From assembly GCA_005405945.1 (NCBI GenBank), contig BJHW01000001.1, positions 2,232,001 through 2,296,000 on the forward strand: DNA of 64,000 nt. Direction: 5' to 3'. Numbering within the stretch: the first letter of the stretch is position 1; each line of letters begins with the position of its first letter. Made by a program: the position numbers and the translations under genes. Positions 50,410 to 57,908 of this stretch are shown piece after piece. A model generated the notes under the pieces. That model was not told the origin of the DNA, made no database searches, and worked only from the letters and a program-made list of their open reading frames with translations. Source of the stretch: Streptomyces violaceusniger (GTDB lineage Bacteria > Actinomycetota > Actinomycetes > Streptomycetales > Streptomycetaceae).

Positions 50410-51474
50410 TCATCCTTCCGGCTCGCGGGGCATCTCCGCGAGGGTGGCGCTGACGGTCTCCTCGGCGATCCCGCGCACCAGTCCGGGCCCCTCGGGTCCG
50501 TCCAGGACGAACGTCAGCCCGTCGGTGGCCTTCTTGTCCAGGCGCATCAGCTCCACCAGCTCGGGGACGGAGACATGCGGGGGCAGCCCGGTCGGCAGGC
50601 CGTAGCGCGCGACCACGTCGCGGTGCTCGGCGACCCGCTCCGGGCCGATACGCCCCAGCGCGCCGGCGAGCCGTCCGGCGAACACCGTGCCGATGGCCAC
50701 GCCCTCCCCGTGCCGCAGTGCGAACCCGGTGGCACGTTCCAGGGCATGCCCCAGGGTGTGGCCGTAGTTGAGGAGGTGACGCGGGCCCGAGTCGCGTTCG
50801 TCCGCGGCGACGACGCCCGCCTTGAGCGTCACACTGGCCGCGATCTGGTCGAGCAGCGGCAGCCGGTCGAGATCGGGCGCGCCGATGAAGTGGCAGCGGG
50901 CGATCTCACCGAGGCCGTTGCGCCACTCTCGTTCGGGCAGGGTGTCCAGGTGGTCGAGGTCGCAGAGCACGGCCGCGGGCTGCCAGTAGGCACCGACCAG
51001 GTTCTTGCCCTCGGGCAGATTGACCGCGGTCTTCCCGCCGACGCTCGCGTCCACCTGGGCCAGCAGCGAGGTCGGCACGTGGACCACCGGTGTGCCCCGG
51101 TGGTAGAGGGCGGCGGCCAGGCCCACCGTGTCGGTCGTGGTGCCGCCGCCGCAGGACACCACCACGTCCGAGCGGGTCAGCCCGAATCCGACGAACCGGC
51201 GGCACAGGTCCGTCACGGCGGCCAGGTCCTTGGCCTCCTCCCCGTCGCGCGCCCGCACGACGAGCGAGGGCACTCCCGGGTCGGGGGTCCGCTCGGGGGG
51301 CCGCGCGGTGACCACCACCGCCTTGCGCGCGCCCAGGGCGGCCACCACCTGCGGGAGCAGCCGCTGCACACCGTGTCCGATGTGGACGGTGTACGAGCGT
51401 TCGGCCAGCCCGACGGTGACCTGCCGGGAAGCAGACGCGGAACTGGCGGCCGGACTGGAAGTCGACGTGGTCAA
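50410..51474 (-). CDS. gdmO: Aminodehydroquinate synthase (AHBA pathway, AroB/RifG-like)
   Basis: A 354-residue sugar-phosphate cyclase of the dehydroquinate synthase family. It makes aminodehydroquinate for 3-amino-5-hydroxybenzoate, the PKS starter. Visible motifs are the NAD site SCGGGTTTDTVGLAAALY, the loop VPTSLLAQVDASVGGKTAVN, and the metal ligands in LGEIARCHFIG and NYGHTLGHALE. The start is TTG at 51474 after GGGGAAGG; no better start precedes MTTSTSSPAAS. It is the only AHBA gene in the window. A 15-bp hairpin begins 20 bases upstream and a MITE-like element lies beyond it, so its expression may not simply follow the gdmP-ferredoxin transcript. Confidence 0.92.
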   Translation of the reverse strand: MTTSTSSPAASSASASRQVTVGLAERSYTVHIGHGVQRLLPQVVAALGARKAVVVTARPPERTPDPGVPSLVVRARDGEEAKDLAAVTDLCRRFVGFGLTRSDVVVSCGGGTTTDTVGLAAALYHRGTPVVHVPTSLLAQVDASVGGKTAVNLPEGKNLVGAYWQPAAVLCDLDHLDTLPEREWRNGLGEIARCHFIGAPDLDRLPLLDQIAASVTLKAGVVAADERDSGPRHLLNYGHTLGHALERATGFALRHGEGVAIGTVFAGRLAGALGRIGPERVAEHRDVVARYGLPTGLPPHVSVPELVELMRLDKKATDGLTFVLDGPEGPGLVRGIAEETVSATLAEMPREPEG

Positions 51475-51494
51475 GACTGCCTTCCCCTCGCTCG

Positions 51495-51531
51495 CGCGGC
51501 CCCGGCGAGAAGCCGTCTCGCCGGGGCCGCG
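51495..51531. terminator. 15-bp hairpin upstream of gdmO
   Basis: CGCGGCCCCGGCGAG (51495-51509) pairs perfectly with 51517-51531 around a 7-base loop. It lies between the ferredoxin/MITE and gdmO on the leftward transcript, only about 20 bases before the gdmO start. It could end the gdmP-ferredoxin transcript or attenuate gdmO. Confidence 0.7.
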
Positions 51532-51553
51532 ATTGGGTGTGGAGCGCTTTGCC

Positions 51554-51744
51554 AGGGCCTGTCCGGGGTTGTGATCTGGATCAGGGAGCGGGGCGTGGTG
51601 CGTGCGATCGCAAGGCGCCGGAAGGCCCTCGTAGCGGAGCTACCAGGGCCTTCCGGCAACGCGGCGACAGGGGGCGCCTCCCAGCGGTAGCCGGGGGAGC
51701 GTGCCACGCCCCGCGAGCCCAGATCACATCCCCGGACAGGCCCT
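51554..51744. mobile_element. MITE-like 191-bp inverted-repeat element
   Basis: The ends are perfect 15-base inverted repeats, AGGGCCTGTCCGGGG at 51554-51568 and its complement at 51730-51744. One mismatch is followed by a further matching TGTGATCTGG, and after a short gap by GCGGGGCGTGG. In the centre, CCGGAAGGCCCT (51618-51629) and AGGGCCTTCCGG (51645-51656), with an inner GTAGC/GCTAC, form an 18-bp hairpin with one mismatch. There is no coding capacity and no clear target-site duplication. The right end abuts the ferredoxin reading frame. Confidence 0.75.
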
Positions 51745-51940
51745 AATCCTCTACCGTGATCGCGGCTGCCGGGCAGAGGAACGACGCCTCGGCGACGCTG
51801 TCGCGGAGCGCGAGCGGGGGGTTCGGGTCCAGCAGGACGACGGCCCCGTCCTCCTCCCGCTGGTCGAACACCTCCGGCGCGGCCAGTGCGCAGTGTCCGG
51901 CCGCGCAGCACTTCTCCTGATCCACCGAGACCTTCACCAT
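51743..51940 (-). CDS. 3Fe-4S ferredoxin, electron donor for GdmP
   Basis: A 65-residue ferredoxin of the type paired with actinobacterial P450s. Cluster ligands are in CCAAGHC (the CxxxxxC pair) and LCPAAAI near the C-terminus. It passes electrons from a reductase to the P450 encoded just upstream, 46 bases away on the same strand. The ATG at 51940 has a strong ribosome site (GGAGAGGGGAG). The TAG stop is formed across the junction with the MITE-like element: its AG belongs to the terminal repeat AGGGCC. The length is normal for the family, so the insertion has not obviously damaged it. Confidence 0.93.
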   Translation of the reverse strand: MVKVSVDQEKCCAAGHCALAAPEVFDQREEDGAVVLLDPNPPLALRDSVAEASFLCPAAAITVED

Positions 51941-51986
51941 GGTGCTCCCCTCTCCTTCTGTCGTCCGCCCGGCCGCCGGTCCGCGG

Positions 51987-53180
51987 TCACCAGGCGACGG
52001 GCACACGGGCGACGCCGAAGTTCATCGACTCGTACAGGAACGCCAGGTCCTCGAACGGGACCTCCAAGCGCAGCGTCGGCCGCCGGCGCAGCAGGGTCTC
52101 CAGGGCGATCTGGAGCTCGACCCGGGCGAGGGTCTGCCCCAGGCACTGGTGCACGCCGAAGCCGAAGGCGACGTGCTCACGGGCGTTCGGCCGGCTCAGG
52201 TCCAGCTCGTGGGCGTCCGCGAAGTGGGGATCGCGGTTGGCGCTGGGCAGGTTGATGATCACCCCTTCACCGGCCGGGATGAGCACGCCGCCGACCTCGA
52301 CGTCCTCGATGGCCACCCGTCCGGTGCCCTCCTGGACGATCGTGATGTACCGGAGCAGTTCGTCCACCGCGTTGGGCATCAGCCCGGGGTCCGCCCGCAG
52401 CCGGGCGAGCTGGTCGGGGTGGCGCAGCAGCAGGACGGTGGACAGGGCGATCATGTTGGCGGTGGTCTCGTGCCCGGCCAGCAGCAGCACCAGGGCGGTG
52501 GCGACCACCTGCTGCTGGGTGAGCGCGCCCGTCAGCTCCTGGTCGACGATGAGCCGGCTGAGGAGGTCGTCCCCCGGGGCGGCGCGCTTGGCCGCACACA
52601 TCCGGGAGACGTAGTCCACCATCACCCCGAGCGCCGCGCCCATCTCCTCGGTCGACACGGTGAAGTCCATGACCCCCTGCGACGCCCGCTGGAACTCGGC
52701 GAAGTCGGCGTCCGAGACCCCCAGCATCACGGCGATCACCTGGGACGGCAGCGGGAAGGCGAAGTCGGCCACCAGGTCGGCCGGCGGCCCCTCGGCGATC
52801 AGCCGGTCCAGGAGGCCGTCCACGATGTCCTGGATCATCGGCCGCATCGCCTCGGTGCGCCGGATGGTGAAGTGCGCGGTGAGCATGCGGCGGATCCGGG
52901 CGTGCTCCGGATCGTCCATCCTCCCGAGGTTGAACACATCGGCCGGCACCTCGAACTTCACGAAGCGGGGCATCGCCTTGTGCGTGCCGTCGGCGCTGAA
53001 CCGGTCGTCGCCGAGCACGGTCCGCGCCTCGTGATAGCCGGTGACGAGGAACGGCGTGCTGCCGTCCCACATCCGCACCCGTGTGACGGCGGACCGCTCG
53101 CGCAGCTCCTCGTATCCCGGCGGGGGTGAGAACGGGCATGCAGCAGCCCGCAGTTCGGGGTAGTCGCGTATCTCGTCCAT
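51987..53180 (-). CDS. gdmP: Cytochrome P450, 4,5-desaturase
   Basis: A P450 of the CYP105-like group that introduces the C4-C5 double bond into dihydrogeldanamycin intermediates, together with the adjacent ferredoxin. The I-helix motif is LLLAGHETTANM, the ExxR motif is in DELLRY, and the heme loop is FGFGVHQCLGQ with the Cys codon at 52143-52145. I chose the ATG at 53180 (MDEIRDYPELR, 397 residues) because P450s of this size normally start shortly before this region. An in-frame ATG at 53207 (MERLTGRTG) is a real alternative; neither has a clear ribosome site. Paired CCCCTA boxes lie 86-103 bases upstream. The function assignment rests on cluster context. Confidence 0.92.
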   Translation of the reverse strand: MDEIRDYPELRAAACPFSPPPGYEELRERSAVTRVRMWDGSTPFLVTGYHEARTVLGDDRFSADGTHKAMPRFVKFEVPADVFNLGRMDDPEHARIRRMLTAHFTIRRTEAMRPMIQDIVDGLLDRLIAEGPPADLVADFAFPLPSQVIAVMLGVSDADFAEFQRASQGVMDFTVSTEEMGAALGVMVDYVSRMCAAKRAAPGDDLLSRLIVDQELTGALTQQQVVATALVLLLAGHETTANMIALSTVLLLRHPDQLARLRADPGLMPNAVDELLRYITIVQEGTGRVAIEDVEVGGVLIPAGEGVIINLPSANRDPHFADAHELDLSRPNAREHVAFGFGVHQCLGQTLARVELQIALETLLRRRPTLRLEVPFEDLAFLYESMNFGVARVPVAW

Positions 53181-53265
53181 ACCTGTCCGTCCCGTCAGTC
53201 GCTCCATCGCCACCACTGCGCCGCCTACGGATTGCCAAGTCTGGTCCGCGCGCCCGCCCCCCAGT

Positions 53266-53283
53266 CCCCTAACCACTCCCCTA
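53266..53283. promoter_or_regulatory. Paired CCCCTA boxes, 12-base spacing (gdmP)
   Basis: CCCCTA at 53266-53271 and 53278-53283, the same spacing as in the gdmK/gdmG promoter. On the gdmP strand they read TAGGGG. They lie in the non-coding gap between the gdmRII stop and the gdmP start. Confidence 0.6.
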
Positions 53284-53324
53284 TCCCCCCTTGCCTCGGG
53301 GCGGCGCCGTCAGCGGGAGCGCGC

Positions 53325-56168
53325 TCAGCAGGAGGACGCTCCCGTGGCACCTATGAGCAGCCACAGACGACGCGAGAGCTCCTGCCGGTTGCCCACCGAG
53401 AGCTTGCGGTAGATGCGGGTCAGATGCTGCTCCACGGTGCTGACGGTGATGTACAGACTCTTGGCGATCTGCCGGTTGGTCATTCCGGACGCCGCCAGAG
53501 TGGCCACGCGCCACTCGGCCTCCGACAGCACGGGTTGCCCGGCGCTCTCGGCCACTGTGCCGGGGGCGTCGTCATCGTCGCCCTCGGGCTCGGCCGCTTC
53601 CTCGAACAGTTGAGCGCTCGCGGCGCTCCCGTCGCCGTCCACCACGAGCTCCCGTCGGCTCTCGTGCTGGGCGCTCATCCCGCACTCGTCCATCAGCCTC
53701 TGCACCTCGTGCCAGGTGGTGCGCGCCTGTTGGGTCTCCCCAGTGCTGAGGTAGTCCTGGCTGAGCTCGGTCAGCGTGCGGGCGAGTTCATAACGGTCAC
53801 CCTGCTCACGCAGGCACTTGGCGGACTGGTAGAGGAGCAGCCTGCGCTTGTCCGGGTCCTCGGCCATGGCCAGGATGCGCAGCGCTCTGCCCCGGGTGCT
53901 CAAGGGCCGGTCGGGCGACAGCTTGAGTTCCTCCAGGGCGAGTCTCTTGGCCTCGGCCGGCTCCTGGACCCGCAGATACGCCTCGGCGGCGTCGATGCGC
54001 CAGGGCGCCAGGTCACCGAAGTCCACGGGCCACTGGTCGATCAGCATCCCGCTCACCATGAAGTCGTTCAGGGCGGCGTACGGGCGGTTGGTGGCCAGGC
54101 AGTACTGCCCCCGGGCCCGGAGGTACTCCAGTCCCACCACGCTGTCGAACATTTCCTTCGGCACCCAGTAATCCAGATACCGCTGGGCCTCTTCGAGTCT
54201 GCCGATGGCGGTGTGGGCCGCCACCAGCACGGACAGCGGCAATCCGATGGCGACGCCCCAGCCGCGCGGCGGGATGGACCGCAATGCCGTACCCGCGAGA
54301 GCAATGGCTGTGGTGAAATCCCCGTGGCGGCATCGGATATAGGCACGCATGGACAGGGCGACGGCGCACGGGGTCTTCATGTTCAGTTTGTCGGCCGCGG
54401 TGAAAAGCGCCCCGCACAGCCGGTCCGCCGCTTCCGATTCTCCCCTGGCGGCCAATGCCCAGACGATCCGGCAGGCGTATGCGTAAGCGAACCAGAAATG
54501 ATTGGAGGGCGACAGCAGGTGCATGGCGTCGGGGCAGAAGTCCGCCACCTGCCGAGGATCCTGAAGATGCCCGATCTCGATCCCCAGCTCGTCCACGGAA
54601 AGCTGGAGACCGTGCTCCAGATTGGCCGCCCACAAACCGTCGACTTCCCCCTCCGGGGCATCCTGCCCGGGAAAGCCGTGGATCAGCATGGGTTTGAGGA
54701 ACGTGACCCACTGCCGGGCCATCCGCAGAGCGGCCATGCTGGACGCGGTAACGGTGTCACCGCCGTCCGACGACCATGTGAAGGTCTCTTCCGCATCGCC
54801 GTACCGGCCGAACCACAGCACCATGAAGAGCAGGAAGCACTGATACTGCTCCGGGATGTCCGCGGGGGATTCCGCCCGGATCTCGGCCAGCAGGCGGTCC
54901 AGCTCGGGTTCGGCGGTCGCCGGATTGCTGGACCATAACGCGCCGACCAGCGCCATGAGAATGTCCATGTGCTCCCGCCGGCTGAGGTCCGCGCGGTCGG
55001 CGAGCCGCAGACTGGCGATCGCTTCCTCCGTACACCCCTCGTCGAGATTCTTCTGGGCGGCCTGCCAGAGCACCGCCACACCCTTTTGATCCGGCGTTTT
55101 GTCGGCAGTAACCAAGAGCTCCGCCACCGCGATCGGGTCGGCCCCGTCGGCATAGAGGAGTTCGGCCGCTTTCGCGCTGAGGCGGGCCCGGTCCTCGGCC
55201 GCCAGTGTCTCCAGCGCGACGGAACGGGCCGCGGGGTGCCGGAAACGCCCGTCCTCCAGCAGGCCTGCGGAGTTGAGGAGGTCCATGGCCCGGGACGCGC
55301 GTTCCTCACCGCATTCGAGCAGACTGGCCACGCGCCAGGGGCTGCCGTACGGGCCGAGCACGGCGAGCGCCTGCGCCACCTGGAGCAGCGCCTGATGGCT
55401 CAACAGGCACCGTCGGTAGGACTCCTGGAACTCCGCTCCGACCGTGACATCCGCGCCCGCCCCACTCCGAGCGGCCTTGAGGTGGTCCCGCAGCAGGGCC
55501 TTGACCAGCCTCGGGTTGCCACCGCTGATGGCGTGGCAGGAGGCGCGGATCCGGCCGGCCTGGCCGGCGTCGCCGTACCGCTCCAGCAGGCGCCCGACCT
55601 CGCGCTCCGGGAGGGTGCCGATATCGATCTTGTAGAGGTGGTGGCAGCTGTGGACGCGGGTGCCCAGGTGGTGGGCCTGCCCGCTGGTCAGCACGACGAG
55701 CGTGCGGGTGCCGGACGCATGCCGGGCGATATGCAGAAGGCACATCAGGGAGGGGTGGTCGGCATGTTCGGCATCATCGACCGCGAGGATCAGTTGTCTG
55801 CCGCCCGCGATGCGGTGCAGCACATCGGATATCTCCCGGACCAGACATCTCAGCAGGTCGCGTTCGGCTTCCGCATACCGCTCTCCGGCGGTCCTCCAGC
55901 GTGCCACGACATCCAATGCGCCGGTGGCCGCGGAGGATCGGACCAACTGTTCCGCGATATTGAACGGAATGGCGGCGTCGTCCGCGAATCCGGACGCCGT
56001 GAGACAGACCGCACCCGATGCGGCCGCCTGCTCCTTCAGACTTCCCAATAAGGTGGTCTTCCCGACACCGGGCCCCCCGATCACTTGAAGAAGGCCGCCA
56101 TTGCCTTTTGCTGCCGTGCCGAGTACGTCGCGGAGCTCGGATTGATAATCTGTCAGTCCCATACTCAT
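53325..56168 (-). CDS. gdmRII: LAL/LuxR-family pathway-specific regulator with TTA codons
   Basis: The second large ATP-binding LuxR regulator, about 947 residues from the ATG at 56168. That ATG follows GAGGA; ATGs at 56162 and 56222 are alternatives. Walker A is GGPGVGKTTLLGS and the Walker B-like region is QLILAVDDAEHAD. The C-terminal HTH reads LSEAEWRVATLAASGMTNRQIA...STVEQHLTRIYRKL. Two leucines use the rare TTA codon: one inside the Walker A block (56049-56051) and one in GALWSS (54936-54938). This implies dependence on the bldA tRNA. Its codon use is less GC-biased than its neighbours (ATT, TAT, AAT). It ends only 41 bases before the gdmP CCCCTA pair. Confidence 0.92.
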   Translation of the reverse strand: MSMGLTDYQSELRDVLGTAAKGNGGLLQVIGGPGVGKTTLLGSLKEQAAASGAVCLTASGFADDAAIPFNIAEQLVRSSAATGALDVVARWRTAGERYAEAERDLLRCLVREISDVLHRIAGGRQLILAVDDAEHADHPSLMCLLHIARHASGTRTLVVLTSGQAHHLGTRVHSCHHLYKIDIGTLPEREVGRLLERYGDAGQAGRIRASCHAISGGNPRLVKALLRDHLKAARSGAGADVTVGAEFQESYRRCLLSHQALLQVAQALAVLGPYGSPWRVASLLECGEERASRAMDLLNSAGLLEDGRFRHPAARSVALETLAAEDRARLSAKAAELLYADGADPIAVAELLVTADKTPDQKGVAVLWQAAQKNLDEGCTEEAIASLRLADRADLSRREHMDILMALVGALWSSNPATAEPELDRLLAEIRAESPADIPEQYQCFLLFMVLWFGRYGDAEETFTWSSDGGDTVTASSMAALRMARQWVTFLKPMLIHGFPGQDAPEGEVDGLWAANLEHGLQLSVDELGIEIGHLQDPRQVADFCPDAMHLLSPSNHFWFAYAYACRIVWALAARGESEAADRLCGALFTAADKLNMKTPCAVALSMRAYIRCRHGDFTTAIALAGTALRSIPPRGWGVAIGLPLSVLVAAHTAIGRLEEAQRYLDYWVPKEMFDSVVGLEYLRARGQYCLATNRPYAALNDFMVSGMLIDQWPVDFGDLAPWRIDAAEAYLRVQEPAEAKRLALEELKLSPDRPLSTRGRALRILAMAEDPDKRRLLLYQSAKCLREQGDRYELARTLTELSQDYLSTGETQQARTTWHEVQRLMDECGMSAQHESRRELVVDGDGSAASAQLFEEAAEPEGDDDDAPGTVAESAGQPVLSEAEWRVATLAASGMTNRQIAKSLYITVSTVEQHLTRIYRKLSVGNRQELSRRLWLLIGATGASSC
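54936..54938 (-). promoter_or_regulatory. Second TTA (bldA) codon in gdmRII
   Basis: The coding strand reads GGC GCG TTA TGG TCC for GALWS in the helical middle of the protein. Confidence 0.85.
56049..56051 (-). promoter_or_regulatory. TTA (bldA) codon in gdmRII Walker A block
   Basis: The coding strand reads AAG ACC ACC TTA TTG GGA for KTTLLG. TTA is the rarest codon in Streptomyces and needs the bldA tRNA, which is abundant only late in growth. Confidence 0.85.
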
Positions 56169-56344
56169 CAGTCCTCGCTGTGGGGGGGTGCGTTTGAGCG
56201 ATGAGTTGATCTCCGCAGTCATCCATCCTGCGGAAGATAATTTCTCTGACGAGACAGATATCCGCTGCGTCGGCGGCGGCGAATTCTCTGATGTGGATCA
56301 CCTCCGGTGGGGGGCTGTGCGCTTGACGGTCATATAAGCAGAGA

Positions 56345-56376
56345 CACAACCGGAGCGATACCTTCCACCGGTTGTG
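56345..56376. promoter_or_regulatory. 9-bp inverted repeat upstream of gdmRII
   Basis: CACAACCGG (56345-56353) and CCGGTTGTG (56368-56376) are perfect complements with a 14-base spacer. They lie 177-208 bases before the gdmRII start at 56168. They could be an operator for a dimeric regulator or a hairpin. Confidence 0.5.
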
Positions 56377-56396
56377 ACCTCAGCCACGGTTTCCTT

Positions 56397-56462
56397 CCCC
56401 CGTGTGCCCCCGTGTGATCACGCTTGGCTGCGATCAGTCTTGACTGAGCGCTTGACTGAGCG
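56397..56462. repeat. Two short tandem duplications upstream of gdmRII
   Basis: CCCCCGTGTG is perfectly repeated at 56397-56406 and 56407-56416. CTTGACTGAGCG is perfectly repeated at 56439-56450 and 56451-56462. The second unit contains TTGACT, which resembles a -35 hexamer. Confidence 0.75.
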
Positions 56463-57000
56463 GGCGACCTGTCCGCACACCCCAGAAGAGCGGGACGCCA
56501 CCGGCGCCGGCGCGCAAGGAAAAGGACAGTGCGGCATGCCGACGCGAATACATCTCAGCCTATGCGCCGGTTGTGGAACCGGCACCGTTCTTTGCGTTGT
56601 GCAAAGCTGGCGTTTACCAGCAGCCACCCCGGCCGGTTGCCGCTCCACGCCCGCCGCAGCGGACTCCGGACCGGCATGCACCCAACCCGTGGCCATCCCC
56701 CGGTTGCCTCAACGTCATGTCACGTACCATTACCGGCAACCTCCTCGCGCTCAGCAGATATCGTCTGCCCCGACTCGTCGCGGAGTTACGGGGATTGACC
56801 CCTGTATGATCACCACGACAGCAAGACCATAAACAGCCTCCGCCCCATGATTTCCCTAAACCCTGCGCCTTGATTCGGCCGGGATTTATCTACCGGCAAA
56901 TCGGCCGAAACGGATGCGCCGATGGCCGAACGGGGCCAGGCCCACGGCTTACGACGCCGGAAGTCCTGGCTCCTGGCCAAAAACCGAAGATGAGGGAGCG

Positions 57001-57183
57001 TCAACTGTGACGTAAAAGGCGCCCTGTTCGACTTCTCGGGAACGCTGTTCCCTGGCCCGCCAGGTGCCGGGCGAGCGTGCGGCCGCCGAGTCCGGCACCG
57101 GTGATCGTGACGCCGAAAGGTGCGAACCCACCGGTTCGGGCGATCCCCCCGTGTCGCCCGAACCGGCGGAGACATGCGGCCAC
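57001..57183 (-). pseudogene. Remnant of an FAD-dependent oxidoreductase N-terminus
   Basis: A 60-residue leftward frame contains FGVTITGAGLGGRTLARHLAGQG, which looks like the first beta-alpha-beta FAD/NAD-binding unit of a flavin monooxygenase (motif GAGLGG). It stops 15 residues later, where a functional enzyme would need 350-500. It faces away from the tetR gene, a common layout for a regulator and its target flavoprotein. I call it a decayed gene with modest confidence; a chance frame is possible. Confidence 0.4.
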
Positions 57184-57223
57184 CCCAGGGGAACGGCGGA
57201 CATCCGTACGTCCCCTGAGTATA

Positions 57224-57242
57224 TTGGCTGACAGCCAGCCAA
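57224..57242. promoter_or_regulatory. Likely TetR operator
   Basis: TTGGCTG-ACAGC-CAGCCAA is a perfect 7-bp inverted repeat with a 5-base spacer. It also contains the nested palindrome TGGCTG-A-CAGCCA (57225-57237). It ends 15 bases before the tetR start codon, directly beside the ribosome site GGAG, as expected for autorepression. Confidence 0.7.
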
Positions 57243-57257
57243 CGCAGGAGTTACAGC

Positions 57258-57899
57258 ATGGTCCCCCGAAGCCCGTCGGTCAATGAGGAGTTGCGGCGCC
57301 GATCCCAGGTCCGTCTGCTGGAAGCGACGGTCGAGCTGATCGGCGAGCACGGCTACGAGGCGACCACCCTCGCCGATATCGCCGACCGGGCCGGGGCGGC
57401 CCGCGGACTGGTCTCGTACTACTTCCCGGGCAAGCGGCAGTTGCTGCAGACGGCCGTGCACCGGCTGATGCACATGGAGCTGGCCCGGGGGCTCGAGCGG
57501 GAGCCGCGGCCGGAGGGCGAGGAGGCCGGGCGGGAGCTGCTGGCACGGGCGATCGACGCGATCCTGGGCCTGGCCCGGGACCGGCCCCGGCTGATGCGGA
57601 CGCACATGGCGGGGATCCTCACGGCCGAGGGCTTCATCCAGTGCGCCGAGCAGCAGCGGTTGGCCGGCCTGTTGCGGGACACCATCACGCGGTACGGCTC
57701 CGAGGACCCGGAGACCGACTACCGGCTGCTGCGTGCCCTGCTGATGGGCGCGGTGGTCGCGGTGCTGCTGCCGGGCGCGCCGATGGCGCCCGAGCGGCTG
57801 CGTGCGGAGCTGTTCCACCGCTACGAACTGGACTGGGAGCTGGGGCTCCCGCCGGGCGATGAACCGCCCGGCGGGAGCCGGATGAGCACTCTGGGCTAG
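57258..57899 (+). CDS. TetR-family transcriptional regulator
   Basis: A 213-residue regulator. The N-terminal HTH is typical of TetR: LLEATVELIGEHGYEATTLADIADRAGAARGLVSYYFPGKRQLL, residues about 19-62. The C-terminal ligand-binding part is helical, with a hydrophobic segment LLMGAVVAVLLPG. The ATG at 57258 follows CAGGAG. A palindromic operator lies just upstream. It sits at the edge of the gdm cluster beside gdmRII. A TetR regulator called GdmRIII has been described for geldanamycin and elaiophylin control in S. autolyticus; whether this is that gene cannot be settled from sequence alone. Confidence 0.9.
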   Translation: MVPRSPSVNEELRRRSQVRLLEATVELIGEHGYEATTLADIADRAGAARGLVSYYFPGKRQLLQTAVHRLMHMELARGLEREPRPEGEEAGRELLARAIDAILGLARDRPRLMRTHMAGILTAEGFIQCAEQQRLAGLLRDTITRYGSEDPETDYRLLRALLMGAVVAVLLPGAPMAPERLRAELFHRYELDWELGLPPGDEPPGGSRMSTLG

Positions 57900-57908
57900 G
57901 GAGCCCGC

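Larger units (their letters stand above)
56223..57000. other. Non-coding region upstream of gdmRII
   Basis: About 780 bases of lower GC than the flanks, with no convincing gene. The only open frames have poor codon use and no recognisable protein. It holds an inverted repeat (56345-56376) and short tandem repeats (56397-56462), and presumably the gdmRII promoter. From about 56480 to 57000 I see nothing specific. Confidence 0.6.

Noticed and set aside
56374..56832. 152-residue rightward open frame in the gdmRII upstream region
   Set aside because: Irregular codon use, no ribosome site, no recognisable segments, and it overlaps the repeats.
56810..57175. 121-residue leftward open frame
   Set aside because: Arg/Pro-rich shadow in a different frame from the flavoprotein-like remnant, with no motif.
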